NCBI RefSeq assembly: GCF_902167145.1
Contig: NC_050098.1
Span: 10,746,501-10,810,500 of the forward strand
Source: Zea mays
Taxonomy: Eukaryota > Streptophyta > Magnoliopsida > Poales > Poaceae
Direction: 5' to 3'
DNA length: 64,000 nucleotides
Part shown: positions 1 through 12,055 of the stretch, piece after piece
How the letters are laid out: every line of letters begins with the position of its first letter
Position numbering within the stretch: position 1 is the first letter of the stretch
Translations under genes and position numbers: made by a program
The notes under the pieces: model-generated
Told to the model about the DNA's origin: nothing
The model's input: only the letters and a program-made list of their open reading frames with translations
The model's database searches: none

Positions 1-250
1 GGCCGGGCGTGGGGCCAGGCGGCAGCGTGGCTCTGGCGTGTGTGAGCCGGTCAGCGCCTTGGGGTCGACATTGTGGGGGCGGGCGCGACGGTCGGCGTAG
101 GCGCGGCGGGCGGTCAGTGGTCGGGTGGAGGCGCGGGGGCGGCGCCGCAGCGAGGGTGACGGGGCGGCGTCGGGACGGAAGGTCGGTGCGGCGGCGCGGT
201 TGAGTGAGGTGAGAACGATGGGAGAGAAGGTCGGCGGTCAGGCCTTAATT
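1..250. other. GC-rich flank, no gene recognised
   Basis: This is very GC-rich sequence of CGGCG-type runs. It can be read as an Arg/Gly-rich open frame (9-203, +), but composition alone explains the lack of stops and I see no domain. It could be a gene edge or the GC-rich interior of a transposon cut by the window start. No function is claimed. Confidence 0.4.
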
Positions 251-377
251 TCTAGCTCGGCGCCACGATCTATGGTGTCGAGCTAGGGAGCCACGTGGCG
301 CCACGTCAGAGCTCGGCGCCATAGGCTATGACGCTGAGTTGTGTTACCTCGGCGCCGTAGCCTATGGCACCGAGCTT
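251..377. repeat. Three imperfect CTCGGCGCC palindromes
   Basis: Three units of about 31 bp (about 253-285, 309-340, 346-376) each read AGCTCGGCGCCA, a short centre, then an imperfect reverse complement ending in CGAGCT. A shorter CCACGTGGCGCCACGT palindrome (291-306) lies between units 1 and 2. Clustered short inverted units resemble subterminal repeats of CACTA-type DNA transposons, but no terminus or transposase is visible here, so the class is inference. Confidence 0.6.
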
Positions 378-877
378 CAGGTTCAAATCTTGAAATAAGT
401 CATCGAGGGGTCTAAATATAATTTTTTGTCAGAAAAATGTTAAAAAACAAAAAAAATCGATCGATCGGATAGGAAAGAAATGATGGCAAATTTCATAATT
501 TTCATGTATATAACCATGGGTAGTGGGCCATTTACCAAAAATAATCTAAAATAAGCTACTCTTGAAGAGATTATGAGACTATCATAATCTAGATATTCAA
601 TTATATAATCTGGACCTATAATCTAGGTGTTTGTTTACCCTTTAGATTATTTACGCTAAATTATATAATCTCACCAGATTATAATCTGAAACAAATAGGA
701 CCATTTATCATTGAAAAATAAATAAATAAATAAATTATATCCTATATTGAGATTGGCTAGCAATGGAAGTCGATCCACGGGTAGATACGTCGAGGAAAAA
801 TAGGAGTTTTATATTTCTTTTCTCCTTTATTAAACCACCAATGAATTTACCAAGATTCTCTCGCACTCAGTGATTAA
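378..877. other. AT-rich flank outside element G
   Basis: This is AT-rich sequence with no coding frame. It ends at TAAGT (878-882), the target site duplicated by G and repeated at 20461-20465. The 625-708 part is rich in short inverted repeats and is listed separately. I see nothing else that can be named. Confidence 0.5.
625..708. repeat. Short inverted-repeat (MITE-like) remnant
   Basis: The segment begins GGTGTTTGTTTACC and ends with the complement of GGTCCTATTTGTTTCAG, forming imperfect terminal inverted repeats. GATTATAATC palindromes lie inside. It is about 84 bp and AT-rich, as expected of a small MITE remnant. The target duplication is unclear, so superfamily and exact ends are uncertain. 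Confidence 0.35.
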
Positions 878-882
878 TAAGT

Positions 883-1530
883 TGTTGAGCACCAAAATGA
901 GCGGGCAGACGTCCGGCCCTAAGGCTGGATGGTCCGCGGTCTGGACGGTCCACGCTGATGATGCGGATGGTGCGCGCGCAGAGCCGATTAGGGGTTCGAG
1001 TTTTGTGCTACGGTTGTTAGCTAAATTCGCGGGATTATTCTGAGAGATCAGTTTTTAACGGGTCCAGCCCCCTCCTCTATAAATATAGAGGATTACAGCC
1101 GATTAGAAACTATCAATAAATTCAATAATCAATTTATCTCACATTTATTTCTTGTACATTTAGGAGTAGTTCTAATCTAGTTCTAGTTTAGTCTTCCAAT
1201 CCCCAAATTCTCTGCTTCTCTTCGACTCTACGTCGATTAGAGGAGTCTAGGTCGGCCTGCCGAGCCTAGACACCACCTAGGATCTCTCCTCCCCGATGGG
1301 GTCCCTCCCGGGAGCGACATCCAAGCGCTGCCGGTGAACTCCGCTGCCCCTGCGCATGCGCGGACCGTTCGGCCCCAGGGCGCGGACCGTCCGACACATC
1401 AGGCAGGAAACCCTAGCCCTGCCCCAGGTCGTGGACCGTCCGACCCCTAGCCACGGACCGTCTGCGCCTGTGCAGAGAGCACCGCCGCCGGTTCTCAAGT
1501 AGTGATTGGCGTCCGAAAAAGGCACCAACA
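883..1530 (+). repeat. 5' LTR of element G
   Basis: The repeat is 648 bp, TGTTG...CAACA. It has a TATA box near 1076, and GGACnGTCC-type palindromes both upstream (near 930-975) and downstream (near 1365-1470) of it. It is paired with 19832-20460, which lacks about 20 bp of a GCATGCGCGGACC stretch present here. Confidence 0.93.
1076..1088 (+). promoter_or_regulatory. TATA box of G 5' LTR
   Basis: TCTATAAATATAG lies about 195 bp into the LTR and is conserved at the same place in the 3' LTR (near 20028-20040). Position and sequence fit the core promoter that would drive the genomic RNA. Confidence 0.6.
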
Positions 1531-1588
1531 CACTTTTGACAACTCCGCTAGGGACGATTTCATATAGACCTATCATAATCAGCCCTCA

Positions 1589-4500
1589 ATGGCCGGTTCA
1601 AAGGATAGCTCTAAAGTTTCCACCAGCAATATCATCAAGCCAACATGGGAAACCTTGCCGGCTGAAGAACAGCTCCTGTTCGAGGAGCGCCAGGAGCAGC
1701 TGATCCAGGAAGCAAAGGCGAACAATGTCGTTCGACAATGGGCGACAGATCTGGCTTTGCTCCGACCTACTACAGATATCACCAATGTAAGTAACACCAA
1801 TGAGCTCCAATCTCTTAAAGCTTACATAGACGGACAACGGGAGCAGATGCAACGTATCGTAGGGGATATACAAAATGATCATAAAAGGCTAGTGCATGCG
1901 CTTGATAAGTCTACTATTGCAAATTTTCCTTCGCACGAGGTTGAACTGAGGGAATACATGCGTGATTCATCGGCTATAGGTTGTCACGACCATCACAACC
2001 CCTTTATGGGATGCCGAGGTACACTTACTCTGGAAAACCATAGCCTCCTACGCACATCGGTGATAAACTCGCCGATCTGCTCATGTTCGTACCGTCCGCA
2101 CATGAGCACGGACCGTCCGGGCCAGCGGCGGCCGGTCCCATTTTAGAAGTGAATTACTGAGGCCTACACCCAAGCCGCCACATACCATGCAAACCCTATA
2201 TAACCCATTTAGACCGTCAACGTATGGTGCCAGACAGTCCAAATATAACGCCGGACAGTCCGCGTATTTAACCAGATGGTCCGTCACAGAGTTTTTTTGA
2301 GGAGGATGGATATCCAACTCCGCATCTGTCCTAGCTAAACTCCCCATCACACCATACGACACACCGACACCATAACTTACCATTTCAAACACGTGGGAGA
2401 GAGTACTTTCCAGCCCATAGAAGGCTAGGAAGGGATGACTAGTCCTATGAACCACATAGGGCAAATATTAGTACACCACAAAACTCAAGCCAATGGGAGG
2501 GAAGACGACATACCAACATCCAAACAACCTCACCCATATTGGACCAAAGAGCCGATGGTCTCCCACCAGTTGCCATCGATATAGTAAGAGAGGAAATAGC
2601 TAGGGCGTTCCGAGATAAGCTCGGAGTTAGCATAGTCCCCGGGGGGCAGTCATATCAGAGACCTTATGATAGTCAATTTGACCATCTCCCATACCCACAG
2701 GGGAGCAGAATACCCGAATTCGCAAAGTTTTTGGGTGACCAAGGAAAGAGCATGCATGAGCACATAGACCAGTTCTTAGCACAATTAGGAGAATTGGCCG
2801 ACACCGAAGCATTCCATGTGCGTTTATTTTCATTATCTTTAACACGGACTACATTCGCATGGTATGCCGCGCTCCCTCCTAATTCCATTTTGTTGTGGGG
2901 AGACTTAGAACAAAACTTTAATGACCATTTCTTCTCTGGTGATTACAAGCTAGATTTAGTAGACCTAGTGGCCTTACGATAAGAAAAGGATGAATCGGTT
3001 AATGATTACATCCAGAGATTCCAGGATACGAGAAACCGATGTTTTCAAATTCATTTAGCAGATAAACAACTGGCGAGAATAGCCTTTGATGGATTGTGAT
3101 ATTATTTAAAAGAGAAATTAGAAGGCATCCAATTCTTTACGCTAGCACAATTACATCAGAGAGCTTTGGCTTGTGAAAGCCGAAGCAAAGAACTAGTCCA
3201 AACAGTTCGTCATAATGTCCACATAGTAGAGCACAATCAAAGTAGTTCAAATGACGAACCAAAGGAAGTTTACACTGCCGAAATGGTTTGGCCTGAGCAG
3301 GCCAAATCTTCAGCTTGCTCCTCCTTGCAGTCAGTTCAAAAGAAACAGCAGGAGGAGGTTAAGTTTACATTTAATGTCGGCAAATGTGATAAAATATTCG
3401 GTGAATTACTAAAAAATGGTAACATTAAGATCGATTATACCATTCCACCTACCGACGAACTAAAGCGTCGTGCATATTGCAAGTGGCACAACTCATTTTC
3501 CCATGCCACTAATGATTGTAATGTGTTTCGACGACAAATCCAATCAGCCATTAACGAGGGACGATTGAAATTTTAGGAGGACATGGAGCCCTTCCCAATG
3601 AATGTGATCGACTTCAAGGACAAAAAGGTCCTAATTTGGCCTAGCACAGCCAATAAGGGCAAAGACAAAGAAGTTATCATCGACAACGCACGGGAGGCCG
3701 ATGGAAACAGCAAAATCTCTTACAGGGCGTTTGGATCCCTTCATTTTAGAGGAATTGGAATTCACTCACTAAGGTAACTTATTTAGTTTGGAATTTGACA
3801 TTCCACCACTTTCTAAAGTTTAGATATAAGCCTATCTCAAATTCATGGGGTGGGGGATGGGAAATGATTTTATACAGTAGTAGAATTTGTTTCTACTCTA
3901 TAACTTACATGACACTCTTTGTCTCACTCCTCTATAGTAAAAATATAGCATATAAATATCTCTGACATCTTACTAATAATAGTATACAAATATATTTTGT
4001 ATAAAACCGAATTAGCTTAATTGATATATGCCTAAATTATTATTATTAGAATGGAATTCAATTCCAATGAACCAAACAGGGCGTTACAGGAAAGTGGTGA
4101 CCGAGAAGACTCCTAATGGAGGGGAGACACTGAAGGTGACCATCACAACCTCCGGCACTAGGGGGCAAGCGCAGACAAGGGGACATGCGCGAGAACCCAT
4201 ACTGCGCATCGCGGATGGTCTGGTGCCTAGGCGCGGACGGTCCGTAACATCGCCGAATGGTCCGGAGCGTTCCAGCGGACGGTCCGACAACACTCAGGAG
4301 CCACAACGAATGTGTCCCTTCAAACCACGATGAGAAGAGATAGGTATGTGGAAAACTAATACATTTAAGGCAGATGGTTGGCTGATCAAATCCAGCCTGA
4401 CCTTTGATCAATTATTGTCTAAATATGTGAAAAAGAAGAACGACCCTAGTGATTGGCCACCAAGGCGACCTCGCTTACCCACTCAAGAGCGAAAGAGGGT

Positions 4501-5300
4501 AAGACCGATTGGACCACCTTGCCAATCGGAAAGGGCGGAAGGTCATAATGTCCAACTAAGACCTAACGTACCTGCATGGACACCTTCACCTCCATACACA
4601 CCCATATCATGTCATTATACATACATACCACCGCTACCATATATCCCGAATCAGATGTGGGGTATGCCACCATATCCATTCGGGATACCACAATACCCCG
4701 CTTGGGGGGCACCCCAATCATCTATTTATGATAGGTTGGTGCCTCCCATACAAGACTAATTAAGTGCCCCTCAATCCGGTCACCAAGAACGCGCCCAACA
4801 AGATTGTCGGACCACTCGGACGCAAATACCGATTAATCCGACAGGGGGCATACAGCTACAGCCTCCAATAGGACGATAAAAGGAGACGTCATCAGAATAG
4901 GAACAACAGATGTCATCATATAGGAAGATGACGTAGGGCCAATGATTTTTGATGAATCGGCCAGCACAAACAAAAAAGAAAATACGAGTGTCACCAAAAC
5001 AACCGATCCAAAATACTCCATGCCCTGATGGTGCCCATCGGGATTGACACGATCGCAAAAGCGAAAATTGCTGCGCCTAAGAGCAAAGGAGAACCAAGAA
5101 AAGGAGGCGGAAAAAAATATTCAATGACACACATCCACAGTATCTGCCACCACAAAAGAGATGGAGACCAAAGGTCGTTGAGAAAAATCAAACGGCCACA
5201 AAGACAAAAAATAAAACAAATGTGTATCTCTCTGCAGGTATGGTAGACAGTCTGGCTATAAAGGCCGGATCATCCGCACAGGACACGGACCGTCCAACCC
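1589..5300 (+). pseudogene. gag: Gag of element G, decayed
   Basis: Gag is the structural polyprotein of the cytoplasmic virus-like particle. The first ATG (1589) opens 185 codons rich in Glu/Gln. The retrotransposon gag core lies at 2539-2982, with an in-frame stop at its end. Homologous reading continues at 3166-3576, where CKWHNSFSHATNDC is a C-x2-H-x9-C zinc-binding motif, and at 3583-3720. A MITE interrupts it at 3727. Downstream, 4346-4759 is a Pro/Tyr-rich tail (PPYPFGIPQYPAWG), and traces run to about 5260. Several stops and shifts make it non-functional. The sequence then changes abruptly at about 5301 into the B LTR, where G's pol would be expected. Confidence 0.85.
3727..4083. mobile_element. 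MITE inserted in G gag
   Basis: The insert is about 357 bp and AT-rich, with no coding capacity. TTACAGG occurs on both sides (3720-3726 and 4084-4090). The ends are inverted relatives: GCGTTTGG on the left, and CCAAACAGGGCG on the right followed inward by GGAATTC-type arms. The gag frame on the two sides abuts at the duplicated site, as expected of a clean insertion. A 7-8 bp duplication suggests hAT-like; PIF/Harbinger is not excluded. Confidence 0.75.
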
Positions 5301-5798
5301 TTGAGGAAAGCTGCTGCTTTCTGCGGTCACACTGGACAACATACTGTTCCTTGTCCGGTGCGCCTAGCCATTGGTCTGTCAGAGCAGGTGACCGTTGGCG
5401 CGTAGACCTTTTCACACCACACAGTCCGGTCCTCACATCGGACAGTCCGGTGGTCTTCCCTCCGGGTGCCACCTAGAACTAGCCGTTGGGCTGTGGTTCC
5501 CTGGTGCACCGGACAGTCCGGCATGTGGGCACCGGACAGTCCGGTGTGCCACCGGACAATCCGGTGCTCCACGCACAGACAGTCCGCAGGCAACACATCT
5601 TCTTTTCTTGGACTTTTCTTTGATCTTCTTAATGTCTTCTTTTGAGGTGTTTCTTTCCTCAATTCCTTGGTCCAAGTAATTCTAGCATTCTGTGAACTAC
5701 AAACACAAACACTAGGAAACTTATTAGTTCACAGATTGTGTTAATCATCAAACACCAAAACTCAATTAGCCAAATGGCCGGGGTCCATTTTCCTTACA
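5301..5798 (-). repeat. 3' LTR of B, truncated
   Basis: It matches 19287-19806 from TTGAGGAAAGCTGCTG to TTTTCCTTACA. It includes CACCGGACAGTCCGGTG-like palindromes and lacks the part corresponding to 18431-19286. The break at about 5300 joins directly to G gag. Confidence 0.85.
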
Positions 5799-7237
5799 AT
5801 CTCCCCCTTTTTGGTGATTGATGACAACACAACCAAAGCAAGCAAATAATACAAGTATTTGAATGAAAATATGCAATCTACTTGCTAGGATGCATGTTTG
5901 TCCCCACAATGTGATATTATGGACTTAAGCCTCCCCCTAACTCCATAATTCACTTACTTCCTATTTTGGACCAAATAACCAACACCACTTGAAAAGCCAC
6001 TTGCAGATTAAAATTTAAATTTGGTGGTGTTTGGTGTTTGATACATTTTTCATTGCTTTGGTCCCTAAAACTTCTCCCCCTTTGGCATCAACCACCGAAA
6101 AGGAAGACATTAAAGGCATGTAGGAAGTAAATAAAGCTTGCCCCTCATCAAGAATTTTATCAGATGATACCACTTGTAGGATATTAAATTAAACCACATG
6201 AAGGGTACTAGCAAATCCATCAAATAGTTACTCCCCTTAAATGAGTGTTCTCATTAGAAAGAATTTTCTCCCTCCTTTTTGAGACAAAGAAATACTCCCC
6301 CCTGACAGAGATCTTCTACTTAGGAAAAAGCATGTGAAAATTTAGAGGTGCAACACATGATTTGAATAGACTAACTTCCCTTATGCATAGGTAACAGAAT
6401 ATGAGTTAACCACTTATGCATTTTTAGCAACATGGAAGTATATGATGTGAAATATAGTCTAATCAAATATTGGAGAAGACATGTAAATGATACTAAATGT
6501 AGTCTCAAAGATACCAATTGAAAGTCAATGGCGTGCTTGTGAGACATGAGAGTTCTTGGAGATTTTGCAGTGGAAGTTTGTTGTCATTCTCTGGGGACTT
6601 TATTTTCCTTACAATGAGACTATCACAAAAAATAGACTTGAAAAAGATGTTAGTCTCAAAGTCTTAGATTATAGAGTAACCTCCCCCTAAAGGTGTGCAT
6701 ACAAGTTTTGAATACTTGTAGAAGACATGCACTTTGATTTGATATCAAGAGGGGAGAATTATCTATAATCTGAACTTTTGCACATATAAGTGAAATGATA
6801 CAAATTGTAGAATATGAGCGTTTTATCACTTGTAGTATTAACAATATCAATTGATGCATCATCTGCTATGGAGTGATAAAGGAGCTATGTGCCGTGCTCA
6901 AATAAATATTTTAAATCATGTAGGCTTGCTTAAGTGTATGAATTTAAAACAAGCAGTCCTACCATGTGATTTACCTAGTATGCATGCTTTTAAGCAAAAG
7001 TAAGTATAAAATGTAATACTAGGCATGAAAGGTAAAACTAGATGTAAAAAAATAGATACGCATATCTAAAAATAAGAAATACAATGAATCTAGTTACTTT
7101 AGTCATTGGTGGGGAAATTTGGGTCCAAAATTTTCACTAACTCACTTGGCAATGAACTTGATCCAATATGATCTATCCCATGATATACATCCCAATTTTG
7201 CCAAGTCTCCAAATTTCCCGTAAGTCCTTCGGACTAC
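5799..7237 (-). other. 3' non-coding region of B with polypurine-tract array
   Basis: No gene is visible. The CTCCCC(C) motif (GGGGG on the coding strand) recurs at about 5801, 5931, 6073, 6231, 6296 and 6681. The first, TCTCCCCCTTTTTGGTGATTG, abuts the LTR and is the functional PPT position. Arrays of PPT-like tracts upstream of the 3' LTR are a known Sirevirus feature. From about 6700 to 7237 the sequence is AT-rich with nothing recognisable. Confidence 0.65.
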
Positions 7238-9201
7238 TCACTTCCCTTTCGGGATCCAAACTTTCTTGGTGCTTTTCATGGTTAAAATTATTTCCTTTGG
7301 CACCCAGATGCGTTTGATCCCCTTTCCTTTGTTGGCTTGCTTGTTGGCCTTGATTGCTATCACCTTTCCATTCCTTTTCCTTTTGATCAAATATGGTGTA
7401 GTAGCCTTTTTATCCACCTTTTTGATGTAGGTGTTGGAGATTTTGCTTGTTGGCTTTTGCTTGAGCTTTTGCCTTTGCTTATCCTCAGTCATCGCCTTGC
7501 ATTGGAAAGACTTGTGGCCTTCCTTGTGGCATAGCCTACAAATCACAGTTTCTCCCTTCACAGACTTGTTCACTCCCGCAATGGTGTTATCCTGTGAAGG
7601 TTGGATTTGTTTGGCTTTGCCTTTCTTTTCATACAAAGCCTTGCCAAGGTGAGCCACTTCTTGCCTTAATTGCTCATTTTCCTTTGCAACCTCATCTAAA
7701 CATGTTTCTATTCTTAACACAAACTTGGTTGCAGGGGTTAGAATCATCAATTAAATCAAAGCAAGAAGTAGAAGCATCTTTCTTAATAATTTTAGGTATT
7801 TTAATCAAAGATACTTCTGGGGTGCTACCAATGTTTTCTAGCTTAGTAGTTAGCTCATTGTTGTGTATGCTAAGAATTTTTATTTTCCCTAGCAAATAAT
7901 CAATAACTTCTTGGGAGCTAGCTAACTTAGCCTTAAGTTTTTCATTCTTTTTAATAAGGCCATCATCGGTAGTAGTGGATGGAGCACTAGACTCTAATTT
8001 CTCAATTTTGGTTGATAGCTCACAATTCAAATTTGCAAATGTTTCAAATTTTTCTAGGAAACCTTTATAATCATTTTGAGAGCTAATCAACTTATTTTTC
8101 AAAGTTTTAAGTTGAGCCTTTTGTTTAGTGCAAACATCATGTAAAAATTTAACGGCTTCCGCAAGCTCATCTATGGAGGGCTTTCCCTCACCTTCATCAT
8201 CACTACTACTATCATCACTAGAGGATGAAATGCTCATTTCACCTCTTGCCATAAGGCATTTGTGTGATGACCATGATGAGGACCGGTGGCTGCGTGTCCT
8301 TGGAGGTTCATCTTCACTTGAAGAATCATCCCAAGTTCTAACACTTGTTAGCGCCTTGCCTTTGCTCCTCCCCTTTTTAGGTTCGGCCATATTTGGACAG
8401 TTGTCCCTGAAGTGGTCTTTCTCCCCATATGCGAAACATCCTCTCTTCCTTTGCCTTTTCCTATCAATGTTAAAGAGAAGATCTTCGACCTGCAGGGGCA
8501 CACCCATTAGATTAATCTTGCGGATCATCCCCATTACCTTTCTGACGCATCGGATTGTTTCTTCGTCCTTGGAGGATGATGTGCATGGTTGATTATCTTC
8601 ATCATCATCACTTTCTTCTTCTTCCTCTTCTTCACTTGAGGAACTTAGAGTGGGAGCCTTCGTTTTACCCTTCCTTTCATCACATGCAAAAGCATATGGC
8701 CTTGAGGAAGTTGGCTCCTCTCCCCGACACATTTTTCACAACATCTCAAAAGCCGCGATTTTCCCAATCACAATGGTCGGGGTCATGGTACTCAAGTCCT
8801 CCATGTTGTGAAGGATGGTGATGATGTTCCCATATCTTTGTTGTGGTAGCAGGGAGATAATCTTCCTCACAATATCCGCATCACCTAGCTTATTAATGCC
8901 AATAGAGTTGAGCTCATTGATAATTAGATTCAAACGAGAATACATGTCTTTAACAAGCTCATCATCTTTCATAGCAAAAGAATTAAACTCATTTAATACT
9001 AGGCAATGTTTTTGCTCACAGACATTAGATGTGCCATCATGGAGCTCATGCAATTTTAGCCAAATCTCATTAGCAGTTTTCAAGGTAAATACTTGATTAA
9101 AAATATCCATGCTAAGAGATTCATACAAGCAATTTTTGGCTCTAGCATTTAAATGAATTTCTTTTCTTCACTCGTGGTGGGTTTCTCGGGATTCTTAGGG
9201 G
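7238..9201 (-). pseudogene. gag: Gag of B, 3' portion
   Basis: Minus-strand frames 9128-8736, 8732-7692 and 7750-7238 form one gag broken by a stop near 8733 and a shift near 7700-7750. The order is a UBN2-type gag core (DIFNQVFTLKTANEIW, LNEFNSFAMKDDELV), an acidic Ser/Glu stretch, a first zinc knuckle CFAYGEKDHFRDNC with its second Cys replaced by Tyr, a coiled-coil-like Lys/Glu/Leu segment, a second knuckle CRLCHKEGHKSFQC, and a Lys-rich tail with IWVPK and VWIPKGK just before the stop at 7238. The N-terminus lies on the far side of element A (18226-18349). Confidence 0.8.
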
Positions 9202-9206
9202 GTTTC

Positions 9207-10588
9207 TGAGAGCACCTAGAGGGGGGGGGGGTGAATAGGTGATCCTGTAGAAATCAAACACTAATAGTCACAAAACTTAGTTATAAGTGTTAGAACGGCT
9301 AAGTAGCTTGAAGCGAGTTCTTGTGAACACAAATAATCACAGAGAGAGCAACACAAGACACATGATTTTTATCCCGTGGTTCGGCCAAGTAACACTTGCC
9401 TACTTCCACATTGTGGCATCCTAATGGACGAGGGTTGCACTCAACCCCTTTCAAGTGATCCGATGATCAACTTGAATACCACGGTTTTTCCTTTAGATGA
9501 TTGTTCCCGTTTGCAAGGAATCTCCACAATTTGGAGCCTCTCGCCCTTACAATAGATATCACAAAGAAAGCACATATTAAGGTTGGGAAGAGCAACACAC
9601 ACAAGACTCAAATGCACAGCACACCCACGCACACAAGTGAAGACTCGAGCTCAAATGACAACACAAGGAGTCCTCGACTCGAATAGAGCTCAAATCTCTA
9701 ACACACCGAAGCAAATGTGCGGGAGCAGAGTCTGGATGCCTTAGAATACTTAGTGAATGCTTGGGTTAGTCCTCCATGCGCCTAGGGGTCCCTTTTATAG
9801 CCCCAAGGCAGCTAGGAGCCGTTGGAGGCCAACTTGGAAGGCCAAACTTGCCTTCTGTCAGGTGGTGCACCGGACAGTCCGGTGCACCACCGGACAGTCC
9901 CTGTAGCTGTCCGGTGCACAATCTCCTTCCATTTCTGGCGCATCCGACCGTTGGTCCTCAGTGTTGGTTGGCGCACTAGACACTGTCCGGTGCACATCGG
10001 ACAGTCCGGTGTGCCCAACCTATCATTGGCGCGACCACGTGTCACAAGAAGATTGCGCGGCCGACCGTTGGCGCAGGCGACCGTTGGCTCACCGGACAGT
10101 TCGGTGCACCACCGGACAGTCTGGTGAATTTTAGCCGTACGCCGCTGATCCTCTTCCCGAGAGCGACGAGTTCGCCGCGGACAACTCACCGGACAGTCCG
10201 GTGCACCACCGGACAGTCCGATGAATTATAGCCGTACGCCGCCGTCGAGTCCCGAGAGCGGCCTTTTCACGCGGACCAGCCTGGCGCACCTGACACTATT
10301 CGGTGCACAACCGGACACTGTCCGGTGCACCACCAGACAGTCCGGTGTGCCAAGCAGAGCTGAAGTTGGCTGCACACAGCCACCTCTTTCTCTAATTCTT
10401 TTCTCACTGATTCTAGCACTTAGACAAAACACATTAGTACTCAAAACAATGTACTAAGTCTAGAAACGTACCTTTCTCTTTGATTTGCACTTTTCTCTTT
10501 ACTTGGCACACGAGAACTTAATTAAACGTGTTGGGCACTTAATCACCAAAACATTATTGAAATTGCCCGAAGGCACATTTCCCTTTCA
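9207..10588 (-). repeat. 3' LTR of element A
   Basis: The repeat is 1382 bp and paired with 16873-18225. At about 9860-10350 it carries roughly a dozen copies of a palindrome with consensus CACCGGACAGTCCGGTG. It has a TATA box (TTTTATAGCCCC on +, about 9792-9803) and a run of G residues near 9221. Palindromes upstream of the TATA box in U3 are a known Sirevirus feature. Confidence 0.92.
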
Positions 10589-11201
10589 ATCTCCCCCTTT
10601 TTGGTGATTTATGCCAACACAACAAAAAGCAACAAGAGAAGTGCAAAATCAATGCAATTGAAGACTAAATTGTTTTTGACTATAATTGGGCATATTTGGA
10701 TCGCTCTTTGCCACTACTTGGTTTGTTTTTGCAAATCAAACTCATTTTCCTATCTCTAAGAAACACACTTGTTTAGGCACAAAGAGAGATATCTCAATGG
10801 AAAAATTGATCAAGTACCAAAAACTCACCCTTTTTCCCATAATAAAAAATTATCCCCACAAGAGACTAAATTTTGCAATAAGAGTATTTTGGACAAATCA
10901 AAAGTTCTAACTCTATTGTTTTCAAAATTCACAAGTGGTAGCTGATCCATTTGCTTTTGGCCCTTAATTTCTCCCCCTTTGGCATTAAGCACCAAAACAG
11001 GATCATTCTTGGCCCTTTAACCCCATTGCCTCACCAAAAATGTCAATTAAGAGCAAAAAGGCAAATAGAGCATAGGAATGAACTTGGAATTAAGTACACC
11101 AATACCGGAGTGCAGTGGAAGTCTTTGCAACGTCCAAGTCCATTTTCCCTTTCAATGCACCTTTGAGACTACTCAAGAATACTCCAAGTCCATTTTCCCT
11201 T
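10589..11201 (-). other. 3' non-coding region of A with PPT motifs and a duplicated junction
   Basis: CTCCCCC tracts at about 10591 and 10972 are PPT-like. A 23 bp segment ending CATTTTCCCTTTCAA occurs twice, at about 11132-11154 and 11183-11205, 51 bp apart, next to the point where RT coding stops. This looks like filler at the deletion that removed RNase H. Confidence 0.6.
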
Positions 11202-12047
11202 TCAAAGGGTCAAGTTGTAGCATATCTCCCCTCCTTTGTTGAGGTCGACATGCCCGTCGGTTCCCATCGGTGTCTTTGCGGGCTTGGCATCCTTCATTCC
11301 AAACCTCTTGAGAAGATCTTGTGTGCACTTTGTTTGGGAGAGGAAGGTGCCGTCCTTGAGTTGCTTTACTTGGAACCCAAGGAAGTAGGTCAACTCGCCC
11401 ATCATCGACATCTCGAACTTTTGTGTCATCACCCTGCTAAACTCCTCACAAGACTTTTGATTAGTAGAACCAAATATTATGTCATCGACATAAATTTGGC
11501 ACACAAAAAGATCACCATCACAAGTCTTAGTGAAAAGAGTGGGATCAGCTTTCCCAACCTTGAAAGCATTATCAATTAAGAAATCTCTAAGGCATTCATA
11601 CCATACTCTTGGGGCTTGCTTAAGTCCATAGAGCACCTTAGAGAGCTTGAACACATGGTCGGGGTACCTGTCATCCTCAAAGCCAGGGGGTTGTTCCACG
11701 TATACCTCCTCCTTGATTAGCCCGTTGAGGAAAGCGCTCTTCACATCCATTTGAAACAACCTGAAAGAGTGGTGAGCGGCATATGCTACTAGAATTTGAA
11801 TAGACTCTAGCCTAGCCACAGGAGCAAAAGTCTCCTCGAAATCCAAACCTGCGACTTGGGCATAACCTTTTGCCACAAGTCGAGCCTTGTTTCTTGTCAC
11901 CACCCCGTGCTCATCTTGCTTATTGCGGAACACCCACTTGGTTCCCACAACATTTTGCTTTGGACGTGGCACCAGTCTCCAAACTTCATTTCTCTTGAAG
12001 TTGTTGAGCTCTTCCTGCATGGCCAACACCCAATCCGGATCCTGCAA
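11202..12047 (-). pseudogene. pol: Reverse transcriptase of A, RNase H lost
   Basis: The open minus-strand frame of about 281 codons holds the Copia RT core: [38 protein letters not shown] and the catalytic YVDDIIFGS (about 11475-11501). It would copy genomic RNA into cDNA in the particle. The frame ends after [14 protein letters not shown] with a few unrelated codons. The RNase H domain seen in element C (41684-42538) has no counterpart, so this RT is C-terminally truncated. Confidence 0.88.
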
Positions 12048-12055
12048 GGCCTCTT

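Noticed and set aside
9..203. Small Arg/Gly-rich ORF at the left edge
   Set aside because: GC-rich composition removes stops; no domain, start context or homology visible.
9860..10350. Regularly spaced palindromes as a CRISPR array
   Set aside because: Eukaryotic LTR context; spacing irregular, units adjoin without unique spacers, and the array is repeated in each LTR copy.
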